Shown in pieces: positions 1 through 9,899 of a stretch of 64,000 nucleotides of DNA. The stretch is from the NCBI GenBank assembly GCA_027559495.1, contig JAMXSV010000011.1:74501-138500 (forward strand), given 5' to 3'. The first letter of the stretch is position 1. The number at the start of each line of letters is the position of its first letter. A program made the translations under genes and the position numbers. The stretch comes from Aurifilum marmelostoma. Lineage: Eukaryota > Ascomycota > Sordariomycetes > Diaporthales > Cryphonectriaceae. The notes under the pieces are model-generated. The model made no database searches and was not told the DNA's origin. It worked only from the letters and a program-made list of their open reading frames with translations.

Positions 1-553
1 ACGAAGGCGGTTGTCCCGTGGCCCCAGATGCGTGGATGTGGACATCAGACGGCGCATCCAGGCGACCCGTCTCGTCGAGTGGGAACAGCACCGTGGTGGC
101 GTCATCGTACCGAGGCTCAATTCGGTACTTCGACTTGGTGTCGCCAATGATGGCTGTGGTTGTGGCCCGACTGGTGAAGTGAGAGACGACGAGAAGATCG
201 CCGCTGGCGTCAAGAGAAAGTCCCGCGGGCTGTGTGCCGTAGCTGGGCCAGTGACCGAGCTCGGTGAGTCGACCCGTAGCGGCATCTATCGAGAAGGCAT
301 ATACGCGGCCGCCTCCGCCACCGGCCGCGCCATGCAGTGCACGAAACTCGGCTGTCGTTGCGACTTCGTCCGAAACATACAGGACGCCGCGCTTCCTATC
401 CACGAGAAAACTCCCCACGTTCAGTCCAGGAACGTATGATGCGACTGGCTTTAGAGCTCCCGTCTCTGCCTCGACACAAAAGACATGAAGCCCTTCGTGT
501 TCTGCTGGGTTGGGCATGACGAAACTGCCTACGTAGGCGTATATTTTCGCCAT
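1..553 (-). CDS. 6-phosphogluconolactonase-like beta-propeller protein, 5' part only
   Basis: Reading the minus strand from an ATG at 553-551 gives an open frame of about 184 residues that runs off the left edge without a stop. It begins MAKIYAYVGSF and contains the phrases LHVFCVEAETGAL, VDRKRGVLYVSDE and GGRVYAFSIDAATGRL. These are the blade repeats of the lactonase family (Pfam Lactonase, seven-bladed propeller), whose best-known members hydrolyse 6-phosphogluconolactone; many fungal relatives have unknown substrates. No signal peptide is seen, so a cytosolic enzyme is likely. It is divergent from the MFS gene, sharing about 560 bp of upstream DNA. The C-terminal blades lie outside the window, so completeness cannot be judged. 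The family call is firm, the exact substrate is not. Confidence 0.85.
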   Translation of the reverse strand, partial: MAKIYAYVGSFVMPNPAEHEGLHVFCVEAETGALKPVASYVPGLNVGSFLVDRKRGVLYVSDEVATTAEFRALHGAAGGGGGRVYAFSIDAATGRLTELGHWPSYGTQPAGLSLDASGDLLVVSHFTSRATTTAIIGDTKSKYRIEPRYDDATTVLFPLDETGRLDAPSDVHIHASGATGQPPS

Positions 554-1114
554 GGTCGTTGAATCTGCTGCAAATGATGATCTCAAGGCTTGAACGACTC
601 TGGTTGTTTTTATTTTTCTTTTGGCTCGAGATCTGAGCCTAAGTGATGGTCACTCAAATCTCACTTAATTTGGATTGTCGATTGTTGTTAAGTGGTTCCA
701 GCGCCGAAGTCGACCCAATTAGGCCAGAATTTTTGGATGATGCTTAGGACCGAAATAATCAATTGCTGTTACCCACTCCGTCATGAATTCGAATGATGTC
801 TTTGAGACTTCTTTCAGTCGTCTAGAGCAGTGAACGAGGCGAGGCTTGGCGAGTCATTGCTTCGGCAGTCGCACGCAGGCGACCCTCGCCTCCAGCACCT
901 CGTCCTCTAGGGACCAATGAGACTTCCCCGACAGGTCCGCTATCTGCCCTGCACCTTGTCGTCTCCCGTGTCCTCCGTGTAAGTGAGATGCCTTAATAGT
1001 TATTGTACAAGTTTCGGACACCTCATATGTAATTACACCTCGGTCGACCTCAGCCAGGGTAATTCTTCGTCTTCCAGATCTGGCCAAACACCAAGCCACA
1101 GAATAGCTGCAAGC
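554..1114. promoter_or_regulatory. Divergent intergenic region between lactonase-like gene and MFS gene
   Basis: No coding exon was recognised here. The two flanking start codons point away from each other, so this stretch must hold both promoters. No specific operator could be assigned by eye. Confidence 0.5.
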
Positions 1115-4028
1115 ATGGACTTGATAGCAGCCGAGCAAGGAGCTGCGGCCGTCACGCCTCCTGCGCATCGCGGAGCTCACACTGACCAAATCCAAGCCAC
1201 GGTTCATCATGATCACCGGATGAACAGCGAGATAAGAGCTTCGAGGCCGGCCAGCCCGCAGGAGATTGAGATGGTCAAGGCGACTGCCTCGACCCACGAG
1301 TGCGTTCTCACCGACAAGGAGGATCCAGAACTGGGAAGTCAAGGGCAGGCCGCAGGGGCAGGCGATGCAGACGAGGCGAAGGGCCTCCAGGACCAGACAA
1401 ACCTTTTGCCTATGAAGCAATTGTTTGTCGTCTTTGCGGGTTTGTCTGCGGCCATGTTATGTGAGTAGTCCTCTACTGCGGCCCCTCTGTGGCTTGTTTT
1501 ATTGTCCCGTGTTTTTGTCCTAGCCTATCTTGATCCCCCTACGTTCCGTCTTTTCCTGACCCCGGTCGTACCGAATACTTCGTGCGCGTACTATGCTGAC
1601 TTCTTTGTGTCTATACCAGGCTCTATGCTTAACCAGACAATGTGCGTGTGCTCAGCTTCTTCTTGTGAAACGCAACCTCCTCTCGTGCAGGACTCTGACA
1701 AGGCTTACAGCGTTTCTACTGCTCTCCCCACCCTTGGTGCAGTGTTCCATGCATCCGACATCGTGGACTGGGTTGGTACAGCCTACTTGTTAACGAGTAC
1801 GGCATGCCAACCACTCTACGGCAGACTGACCGATATTTTCGGCCGCAAGGTGAGTCGAATACAGGATAAGCCTCTTAAATATGATTTTTCTTGACATATG
1901 ATTTTACATTACTGGTTCCCTGCCTGGCCATGAACTCGCGAGGCTGACTACGTGCAGGTAATTCTCGTCGGCTCACTCTCGATCTTCCTGCTCGGCAGCG
2001 TAATTTCCGGTGCCGCAAAGAATATGATTATGCTTATTATAGCTCGTAAGTTGGCAAGTCTGACCGCTGCATTTCTTGATGCTGAGAATTTGACAGGTGC
2101 CATTGCCGGTATTGGCGGCGGAGGCATTGTTACCGTTGTGAACATTGTTGTCTCCGACGTCGTATCACTGCAGGATAGAGGCAAGTATCAGGGCATCATT
2201 GGCATTGTGGTTGCCATTGCAACTGCTATTGGACCCGTGCTTGGCGGCGTCTTCACCCAGAAGCTGTCTTGGAGGTGGTGTTTTGTACGTGCTAAAACAT
2301 TCCTTGCTCCTTCTGCCCTTCAAGCTTTGGTATCTGATACCAGGAGTGCAATCTAATTTCTGAGCAGTATATCAGCGTTCCTTTATCCGCGGCTGCTATG
2401 GCTGTCGTCACCTTCGCGTTGCCATTCAAGAAGGTCCAAGGCGATACCAAAGAGAAGCTGAGAAAGATTGATGGATGGGGTTGCTTGGTCAGCTTTGCCG
2501 CGTCCATCGCTATTCTCCTGCCCATCTCATGGTATGTGTTGCCCGCCACGCAATGCCAGTACTTTTGATCTATGTCTGAGAACCTCATGTTCGCATTCCG
2601 CTGACACGCCGTGATTTGAAGGGGCGGTACGCAATACTCGTGGGCATCCCCTGTGGTTCTGGCTCCTTTGATTATCGGAGTTGCTCTCGTCGGACTCTTT
2701 GTGTTTGTCGAGTTCAAAGTCGCGAGGCTGCCTTTGTGAGTTCATCGCCCCGTTCTTTAGTATCAGCTACCAAATGTCTTGATCTGTGCACTGACATTAC
2801 ACGCAGAATCCCCTGTGCGTCTTCAATCCCACAACCGTCACCTATGCTGGACGTTATTAACTGACTCAACTTTAGTATACATCTTCAAAAACCCTCATGT
2901 CTCGGCATGTATTGTGACTTCCTTCCTGACAGGGTTCATGACCTTTGTCAATCTGTACTATGTGAGTGCTCAAGCATTGACTGACGGAGGCTGAGTAAAA
3001 CGTGATTGACATTTCTCCAGCTCCCACAATTTTACCAAGTCGCCCGGGGTAACTCCGCTATCGAGTCCGGAGTTCTCATCCTCCCTCTGGTCCTCTCTCA
3101 GATTCTGACGTCTTTCACCTCCGGCTTCCTGGTCTCGAAATGGTCATGCTACCGCATCAACCTGATTGTCGGATATGCACTGTGGACGATAGCCTCTGGC
3201 CTTTTCACAACCGTGACCCCCTCCACATCTTCCACCAAGTTGATAGTCTTCCAACTGTTGACCGGTCTTGGCAGTGGGCAGACATTGCAGACGACTCTGG
3301 TAGCCATACAGGCGGCCGTGAAGAGGCATGAAATGGCAGTCGTCACGGGCGCTCGGAATTACCTGCGGATGATGGGTTCGACGCTGGCTATTGCTGCTAG
3401 CTCGGCCATTGTGAACAACATCGTGCGGTAAGCAGAACTTTATTGAAGCTCAACCCAACGTTCTTCAGTTTTCTAGATCTCGACCTTATTTTCCTTAACT
3501 TATTTTCCTTCGCATGGTGGCTAACTATGGATAATAGAGCTCGTCTTGAGAGTCTCAAGTTCCCTTCATCGACTATAACTGAAATCATTTCTGATCCCAC
3601 GACTATCTCGACAATGTCACTATCTGTTGCGCAAAGGACCGAGGCGTTGAATGCCTATGGTATGTTATTTGTTGTTTTATCTTCTTCAAATCTCCACTTC
3701 CTCAATCTCTCCACTCCCCGCCGCCTTCCTTTCCTTTCTTCTTCCTTTCCTTCCTTTTTGTTTAGCTCTGCTTTCTCCTATCATACAGATGCTTTCTTCG
3801 TACTCGATCTCGGCAGTAGGAGACCGTACTGATTCGAATTCGTATCATATAGCTAAAGGCGTTTCAGTCACATATTATATGATGACTGTTCTCGCAGGCA
3901 TACAATTTTTGTTATGTGTGATGTTTGTGAAGGACTACTCGCTCAAGAGAGATGATGATCATGCTCAAAAGGAAGCTGCTAAGAAGTGGTTAGAGGAGCG
4001 TAAGAATAACGAGAAAGCCAAGACATAA
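1115..4028 (+). CDS. MFS transporter, DHA2-type (14-helix class), 12 exons
   Basis: Exons: 1115-1460, 1620-1641, 1711-1849, 1958-2045, 2097-2284, 2368-2531, 2622-2735, 2807-2814, 2876-2961, 3021-3427, 3538-3659, 3853-4028. All phases agree and give 619 residues. After an acidic cytosolic N terminus of about 100 residues comes NQTIVSTALPTLG, the DHA2 signature of helix 1, then GRLTDIFGRK (MFS loop 2-3 motif), GIGGGGIVTVVNIVVSD and GPVLGGVFTQKLSWRW (motif C region). The C terminus is a charged cytosolic tail (KDYSLKRDDD). DHA2 members are proton-coupled exporters of drugs or metabolites, or vacuolar amino-acid transporters; the sequence does not say which. Exon 8 is only 8 nt and exon 2 only 22 nt. 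The nearby Zn2Cys6 regulator suggests a possible control link, by inference only. Confidence 0.9.
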
Positions 4029-4741
4029 TGGCGAAATCAGTAGATATCTACGAATATTGGTTGTATATAATCACAGTCGGTTCTACTTCAATGTTTGTCA
4101 ACCTTCTTCCATACTCATGTTTACCTTAGTCATCACTCACCTCACGCCAATACGATTTGTCGGCATAAGTGGTTCGATAAATATAATACTTGTCCTGGTT
4201 ATGAAAAACATATGATTTTCGAGGAAAGTCGCGTGCCAGCCATTATGGTCTACTTCCTAATTGTATACCCGTGATTGCAGGGTTGAGGGACTTATTCATC
4301 CTTCTTTTGACCAGCCTTGTTCCCCCTTGTCAACTTTGGAATGGCTACCCTACACACCTTTATTCTTTTCCAAGAAGGTGGCCGATACTGAGAAGCTACA
4401 CGGGTAATCACAGCAGCCAGGAGAAACAGGAAGCGCGACGGTCAACATTGTCAGATCGCATGGAGTTGATTGCTGGGGTCTGGGATGAAAACGGCAATGT
4501 CGGGGCTCAACTTCGGAGTCGGGATCGGGATCGGAAAATTCCGAGGTTGCCTAGTAAGAATAATAATCATCGGGACTGATCCCCAAGGCGAACTTTTCTT
4601 TCTTTCTTTCCCTTCCCTCGCCCTTTTCTTTTAAAAACAATAAAGACAATAATTTTGTCCAAAATCTTTCATCAGAGAATCCTGACAACAGATGACTTGC
4701 AACACCTGAACTCAGACTGATATGCCGTCTCGATAATCAGA
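4029..4741. other. Intergenic, MFS 3' end to Zn2Cys6 promoter
   Basis: No supportable gene. A pyrimidine tract (CTTT repeats then CCTT/CCCTT) at about 4596-4632 lies just over 100 bp upstream of the regulator start codon, a common element of fungal promoters. Confidence 0.5.
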
Positions 4742-7345
4742 ATGGAACGACGCCGGCGAAGGCCAATCACGTAAGCTCCAAACCGTGTGAGATTCATCAT
4801 CGATCACGAAGCCTTTCACAGGTTCACTTGACCGCTCGCTAACAGCAAGATGAAGAGCCTGCGTGGTCTGTAGGAGGCGAAAGACAAAATGCAATGGCTT
4901 GAGCCCCTGCAGCAACTGCTCAAGGGCTCGGAAGAAAGAAGCCTGTGTCTACGAAGACGAAATCCCCCGGCGCCATGCGCCAGAGGAGCCGTCGCCTGCA
5001 TCACAAGGCGGATTGTCAACAATGAGTACGATGACCACAGCCGTTGATTACGTTGCGGGACCATTGCCTTCCATACCCACAGGACCTCCGAGTGTCGTTG
5101 GCGCAAACCCGAGTTCGAGTCAGGTTGTCGATGCCCTGAAGGCGCGGATCAGACATCTCGAAAAGGAACTTGGCAGGGTCAACAATTCACATGCAGCCCC
5201 GCCGCCGGCTTGTGCTGCTGCTGTTGCGCCAACACCCGCCGCCAACGGCGAGGCTCCTTCGTCGCATTTATTCGAATCCAAGATCGGTGGAACGTTTCAC
5301 ATCCATCACCAGCCCTCTCTGGAGCCCTCACATAAGAACACAATCGTACAGGCTCAGAGGATCTCTCGAAATATCTCGCACAAGACGCGGCTGTTTGGAC
5401 AAAGCCATTGGGCGAATACTATTGCTGCCGTCGTGAGTAAAATTTCTCATCCACCCCGTCCTCTATAATACAGTCGCTCTGCTATAACCCGGGAAATGAT
5501 TATTAACCGATGTCTTCAACCCACTCAAAGGCACAAGACCTCATTACGCTTATCGATCCGTACGTAGGCACGGAATACAGCAAAACCCTCTCTAACATCC
5601 AGAAATGCAAGCGGGTAGCCCGGGCTATCAAGGCCCAGCGAGCACCGCAGTGGCCGTGTCCACCCAAACCTGACCTTCCTCCCAAGCACCTTGCCGACGA
5701 GCTGCTCGAGCATTATCTTCAGACCTTTGAAACCGTCTACCGGGTGCTACACGTGCCCACCTTGAAGAGGGACTATGAGTCCCTCTGGATATCTGACGAC
5801 ACATCACAGCCCAACATTGCTTTTGTTGTGCAGCTCAAGCTTATCTTTGCCCTCGGCGCGGTCACCTACGACGATCGGTTCACCCTGCGAGCCCTTGCCG
5901 TGCAGTGGATATACGAGGCACAGACATATTTATCTGAACCTGTCTTCAAGTCCCGCCTGGGGATCCAGACACTACAGACCAGGATACTTTTAGGCCTTGC
6001 GCAAGCCTTTGTCGACGTCATCGGCGATGCCGCCTGGATCTCCATAGGCTCGATTATGCGCATAGCAATCACCATGGGCCTGCACAGAGACCCGTCACAG
6101 CTCCCCAAGATGCCCACATTCCAGGCCGAGATGAGGAGGAGGCTGTGGAACACAATTTTGGAGCTCTCTCTGCAGGCGAGCACGCAGATCGGCGGGCCGC
6201 CTCTGATATCAGCAAGGGATTTTGATGCTGAACCGCCGGGTAACTTTGACGACGAACTGCTGCTTGTCAAGGAGGCTGCGCCGAAGCAGGATGACGAGCC
6301 CACAGACACATCTATTGCAAGAGCGCTGCGGCAGACATACGCAGCGAGGCTGGCCGTGGCCAAGCTTCTCAATGATCTCAGCTCAGAGCCCAGAAACTAC
6401 GAGGAGACGCTGAGGCTCGACGCTGAGCTCAGAAGGGCATTCAAGACAATGCGCAGGGCCCTTCAGCAGCGCACACTGCATGGGCGGAAGCAGGACTTTG
6501 CAGCTAAAATTGTTGACTTCCTGGTGCTGGGGTATCTATCCTCGCTCCACGCGCCGTACTTTGCCGCGTCATTACATGAGACCGCGTATGCCTTTTCCAG
6601 GAAGGTCATGGCCGACCTCTCCCTCAAGATGTGGTGTGCTGTTTGCCCGTCCTCAGCAGCCACCGCGACACCTTCATCCTCTCACGAGCATGACTTTACT
6701 CTCCGAGAGGGGGCTGACTGGTTTCCCCGCTTCCTGACGTGCGGTGCGGGCTTCTTCCACTGTGCGGCATTTCGAGCGGGATTCGTCACCCTGGCCGAGT
6801 TGCGTGCCCAGCTCCAGGAAGACGACAGCCTGGGCCTGGGCCTTGGTCTCGGCCCCCTAAATACGCATCCAGATCTGGTTGCCATCATGAAAGAGACCAA
6901 ATCTTGGACATTGCGGTGCATCGAGGCAGGGCAGACAAATAACAAGGGCCACCTGATCACGAGCCTGCTTGCCGCACATATCGAGTGGGTGAAGACGGAA
7001 GTTCCGAGGGAGGAGCTTGGTCGTTTTCTGGTCAGGGCCGCAGAGGAGGCTGTGGACTTGAGTATGCCAATTTTGGAAGCGCAGATAATAAAGACTGGGA
7101 CACAGGGGGCGGATGTGAGTGGCCAAGTTGTGGGTCGAGGGGAAGGAGGGAAGATGGATACGACGCCGGATTTGGTGACGGACTGGGATGACCTTACTGT
7201 AAGTCTTTCGAGGACACATGGCAGCCAACAAGCAGCTAACAGGTGTTGTGTGTAGATGCCCCATGCCGTGCTCATTCCTGACGAGCAAAACATGTTAGAA
7301 TGGGCACTGGGAGATACCCCGGTCCAAACCTATTCGTTCTGGTAG
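4742..7345 (+). CDS. Zn(II)2Cys6 transcription factor with fungal-specific regulatory domain
   Basis: Exons 4742-4770, 4856-5432, 5531-7198 and 7256-7345 give 787 residues. The first intron splits the DNA-binding domain: exon 1 encodes MERRRRRPIT and exon 2 resumes with ACVVCRRRKTKC. The six cysteines fit C-x2-C-x6-C-x5-C-x2-C-x8-C (residues 12, 15, 22, 28, 31, 40), the Gal4-type binuclear cluster. A short heptad-like stretch (VVDALKARIRHLEKEL, about residues 99-115) is the probable dimerisation helix. Exon 3 carries the middle homology region (Fungal_trans) from about residue 260, e.g. LLEHYLQTFETVYRVLHVPT and ITMGLHRDPSQLP. The last exon supplies 29 residues ending in YSFW. It is nuclear by family; targets are unknown, though it sits between a transporter and a methyltransferase gene. 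Confidence 0.92.
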
Positions 7346-7607
7346 GCCCAAGAGAGATCAGGGCGTGACGGTTTTGGGCGAGTAACTTCTCGGCTCGAGA
7401 AGGCCTGAAAAGAAGCCTTGTGGTGGAGGAATGAATGAGGTTTCGTCACAGGAAATGACAACCGTATTGAGGGAGCATATACAGGTATCTGTATTATATA
7501 GGCTTGCGGCCGTAAACAGCATATCTAACTCCGGCAGCCAGCTGTCAGCAAAGTCACATAATTACACAAAAACGGAGGGTAGTCAACAACAACAAGAAGA
7601 GCAACAC

Positions 7608-9059
7608 CTACACAATATAGTAGAAGTGAATCTTGGTGTTTCGCAAGTCCTTTCTCACGTCGACGAGCATCAGCTCAACCTCTTCGACCGCCATCCCCAG
7701 CACTTTCGTAAATAAGCCTATGGACATGCCATGGATGCCGTCCAGGATGTTCTCCATCTGCATGGTGCCGAGCAGCTTCTGGTCCTCTCCTTTCGCCCAG
7801 GGGTTGCCGGGAAGGGCGAACTTCTTCTCGACAACATCAACAAAGCCGGCGTCCATCATCTGGCTCTTGTACTTTGCGCAAGAGACACCGCTCTTGCCTA
7901 TCCTTTTCACGCCCTCAAGGAGGCAGTTGTTCCACCTCTCGAGGGCGGTGCCGGCGAGGGAGTCATCGACGCACTGGAATTTGGCGTAGTAGTCCTGGAA
8001 CTCGATCCAGCCGCCCGGATTGGTGTTCTCGTAGCTCATGCGGAAGATGTCTGGGAACTTGGAGACCTGGAAGGCGCCCGTCATATACCTGGCGTGTATG
8101 TAGTCGAACTTGTGGCTGAAGACCCAGTCATCCTCGGCGTCGTCGACCTCGAACCTGCAGTTGGGCGGAACGTACTCAGGCTGGATGGGGCTGAGGTCGG
8201 TGCCGAGGACGTCGCTCTCGGGATGCTCGCTGGCGAATTCGATGGCCCAGATGCCGGTGCCGGTGCCGATGTCCAGGACGCGGCCGGGACGGTCGATGGG
8301 CGCCAGGTACAGGCCGCCAAGAAGCCGCACGCTGATGCTATGCTGCAGGTCCAGCCTCTCCTGTTCGGTGATGTCATTAGGCAGCATGTATTTGCCCTCG
8401 TGGTACCGGTGCCAGGTGCGGCCGTGCTCCTCGACAAAGTCGTAGACGCTGGACGACGCCGACATGCTGGACGACTGTGTACGGAACGAGCCCAAGGCCG
8501 AGTCTGCGTCGCTGTTGTCTGTGTCGATGCTCAGCCCAACCGAGAAGGTGCTAGGGGTGCTGAGGCTGGCGGCATCAAATTCAGCCTGCGCGCTGCTGCT
8601 GCTGTTGTTGTCGATGGCGCTGGCTGCAGTTCTGTTGTGGGGGCCGAAACTGGTCGTTGTCGATACGACTGGCGCTTCTGCTGCCACCACATCGTCGGCT
8701 TCGGATGGATAAAGGCCAGAACTTAGGGGTCTGGAGGCGATGATGTCCTCATATTCTGATGCTCCTGGCTGTTTGTCTGTTGGTCCCTCATCGCCCCGCC
8801 GATCTGCTGCTGAATCACTCGACCTCGTGCTCCTTCTCTTTTTTTTCTCGCGATTAGCTCGATCCTCAGTATTGTCAATCGGCGCCTTGCTCTTCTCCTC
8901 CTTCTCCTCCTCTTTATTGTCAGTATATTGTGATGATGACAATGCTGCTGCTGCTGCTGCAGCGGCGGCACCAGTCGCCCCCTGACCTGCAGGATGCTCG
9001 TCTGGCCCTTGCGCTTGATCCGGATCGCCCGGTTGACTGATCAGTTTGTGTATTTCCAT
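7608..9059 (-). CDS. LaeA-like SAM-dependent methyltransferase
   Basis: A single exon of 483 residues with ATG at 9059. The first roughly 200 residues are low complexity (nine alanines in a row, Ser- and Glu/Lys-rich) and probably disordered. The core starts at about 205 with GRTWHRYHEGKYMLPND, followed by VLDIGTGTGIWAIEFA (SAM motif I, about residue 263), VLGTDLSPIQPEYVPPNC and the post-motif region NPGGWIEFQDY. This order is typical of the fungal LaeA/LlmA (TAM-type) class, some of which act in nuclear complexes controlling secondary metabolism and development; most have unknown targets. It ends soon after DVRKDLRNTKIHFYY, a few residues earlier than I expect for the family. It is convergent with the Zn2Cys6 gene. 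Confidence 0.9.
   Translation of the reverse strand: MEIHKLISQPGDPDQAQGPDEHPAGQGATGAAAAAAAAALSSSQYTDNKEEEKEEKSKAPIDNTEDRANREKKKRRSTRSSDSAADRRGDEGPTDKQPGASEYEDIIASRPLSSGLYPSEADDVVAAEAPVVSTTTSFGPHNRTAASAIDNNSSSSAQAEFDAASLSTPSTFSVGLSIDTDNSDADSALGSFRTQSSSMSASSSVYDFVEEHGRTWHRYHEGKYMLPNDITEQERLDLQHSISVRLLGGLYLAPIDRPGRVLDIGTGTGIWAIEFASEHPESDVLGTDLSPIQPEYVPPNCRFEVDDAEDDWVFSHKFDYIHARYMTGAFQVSKFPDIFRMSYENTNPGGWIEFQDYYAKFQCVDDSLAGTALERWNNCLLEGVKRIGKSGVSCAKYKSQMMDAGFVDVVEKKFALPGNPWAKGEDQKLLGTMQMENILDGIHGMSIGLFTKVLGMAVEEVELMLVDVRKDLRNTKIHFYYIV
8943..8972 (+). repeat. GCT/GCN trinucleotide repeat encoding polyalanine
   Basis: TGC/GCT triplets run through this stretch and, read on the minus strand, encode nine consecutive alanines in the disordered N terminus of the methyltransferase. 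It is a candidate length-variable microsatellite. Confidence 0.7.
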
Positions 9060-9899
9060 GTCACAAACGCACCTAGGGTATGAGGATAAGCATGATCACA
9101 CCACCACAGACAGACAGACCCAGGAATACGGTAAGAGGAAGTATTACTGCAGATGAGAAAGACGAGAAAAGGAAAAAGCTGCACAGGTTAGTAAGTACAC
9201 GGTGAACCGCGGCTTTTCCCCAACTGGCATACAATACCTGCGGGCCAGGTGGGGGGGCGAAAAGGAGATCAAGAGAGGCCAAATGAGGAACACAACAGGC
9301 AAAAATCAAAACTTGTCCGCTCAGTCCAGCCAGGCCCAGGCCCCAAGCCGAGAGGGGGTCTCCTCGTAGCTGCGTAGTGCGCTATTCCAACACTAAATGC
9401 TTCAAGATGCCAAAACCCACTCACTGATAAAGAAGGAGCTGGTCGGATTCGGACACGATACCATCTGGGGCTAGGTCTGGGGGCTTTGGTGGTCGCCAAC
9501 TCACGTGAAACGCCATGGTTCGGAGCAGTGGAAGTAAGCCCGCCGATCAAGGACGTGCCTTCTCTCTCTGCTTTCGTCCCTGCATTGCTCTTTCTCATTG
9601 TATCTTGGGCCCCAGACCCCTGTAATACGCCATGCTCTACACTAGTGCTATTTACATATGTCATAAGACACTCCGCCCCGCGCCTTGTCTTTGCAGCATC
9701 GTCTTCCCATGCGTGTTATGAGAAAATCACTTCAGAAATCACTTCATGGATTGATCACTGCATTCTTTGCACGTATTGTCCAGAGTAAGAGAGTGGTGGT
9801 CACATGGTACGTCACGAGACTTGTTCTGGGTCAAGCACCGGCATCCATGACTCTGTCTCTCCGTAGGTAAGGTGGGTCGGGCCCCTATGACCCTCAGAT
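9060..9899. other. Intergenic upstream of the methyltransferase
   Basis: It separates the 3' end of the DUF3176 gene (9900) from the methyltransferase start (9059). I see no coding exon; short ORFs here lack family resemblance and codon character. It presumably carries the methyltransferase promoter. Confidence 0.5.

Noticed and set aside
7731..8726. Plus-strand 331-codon ORF
   Set aside because: It is antisense to the methyltransferase and has the repetitive composition expected of the complement of a GC-rich coding exon.
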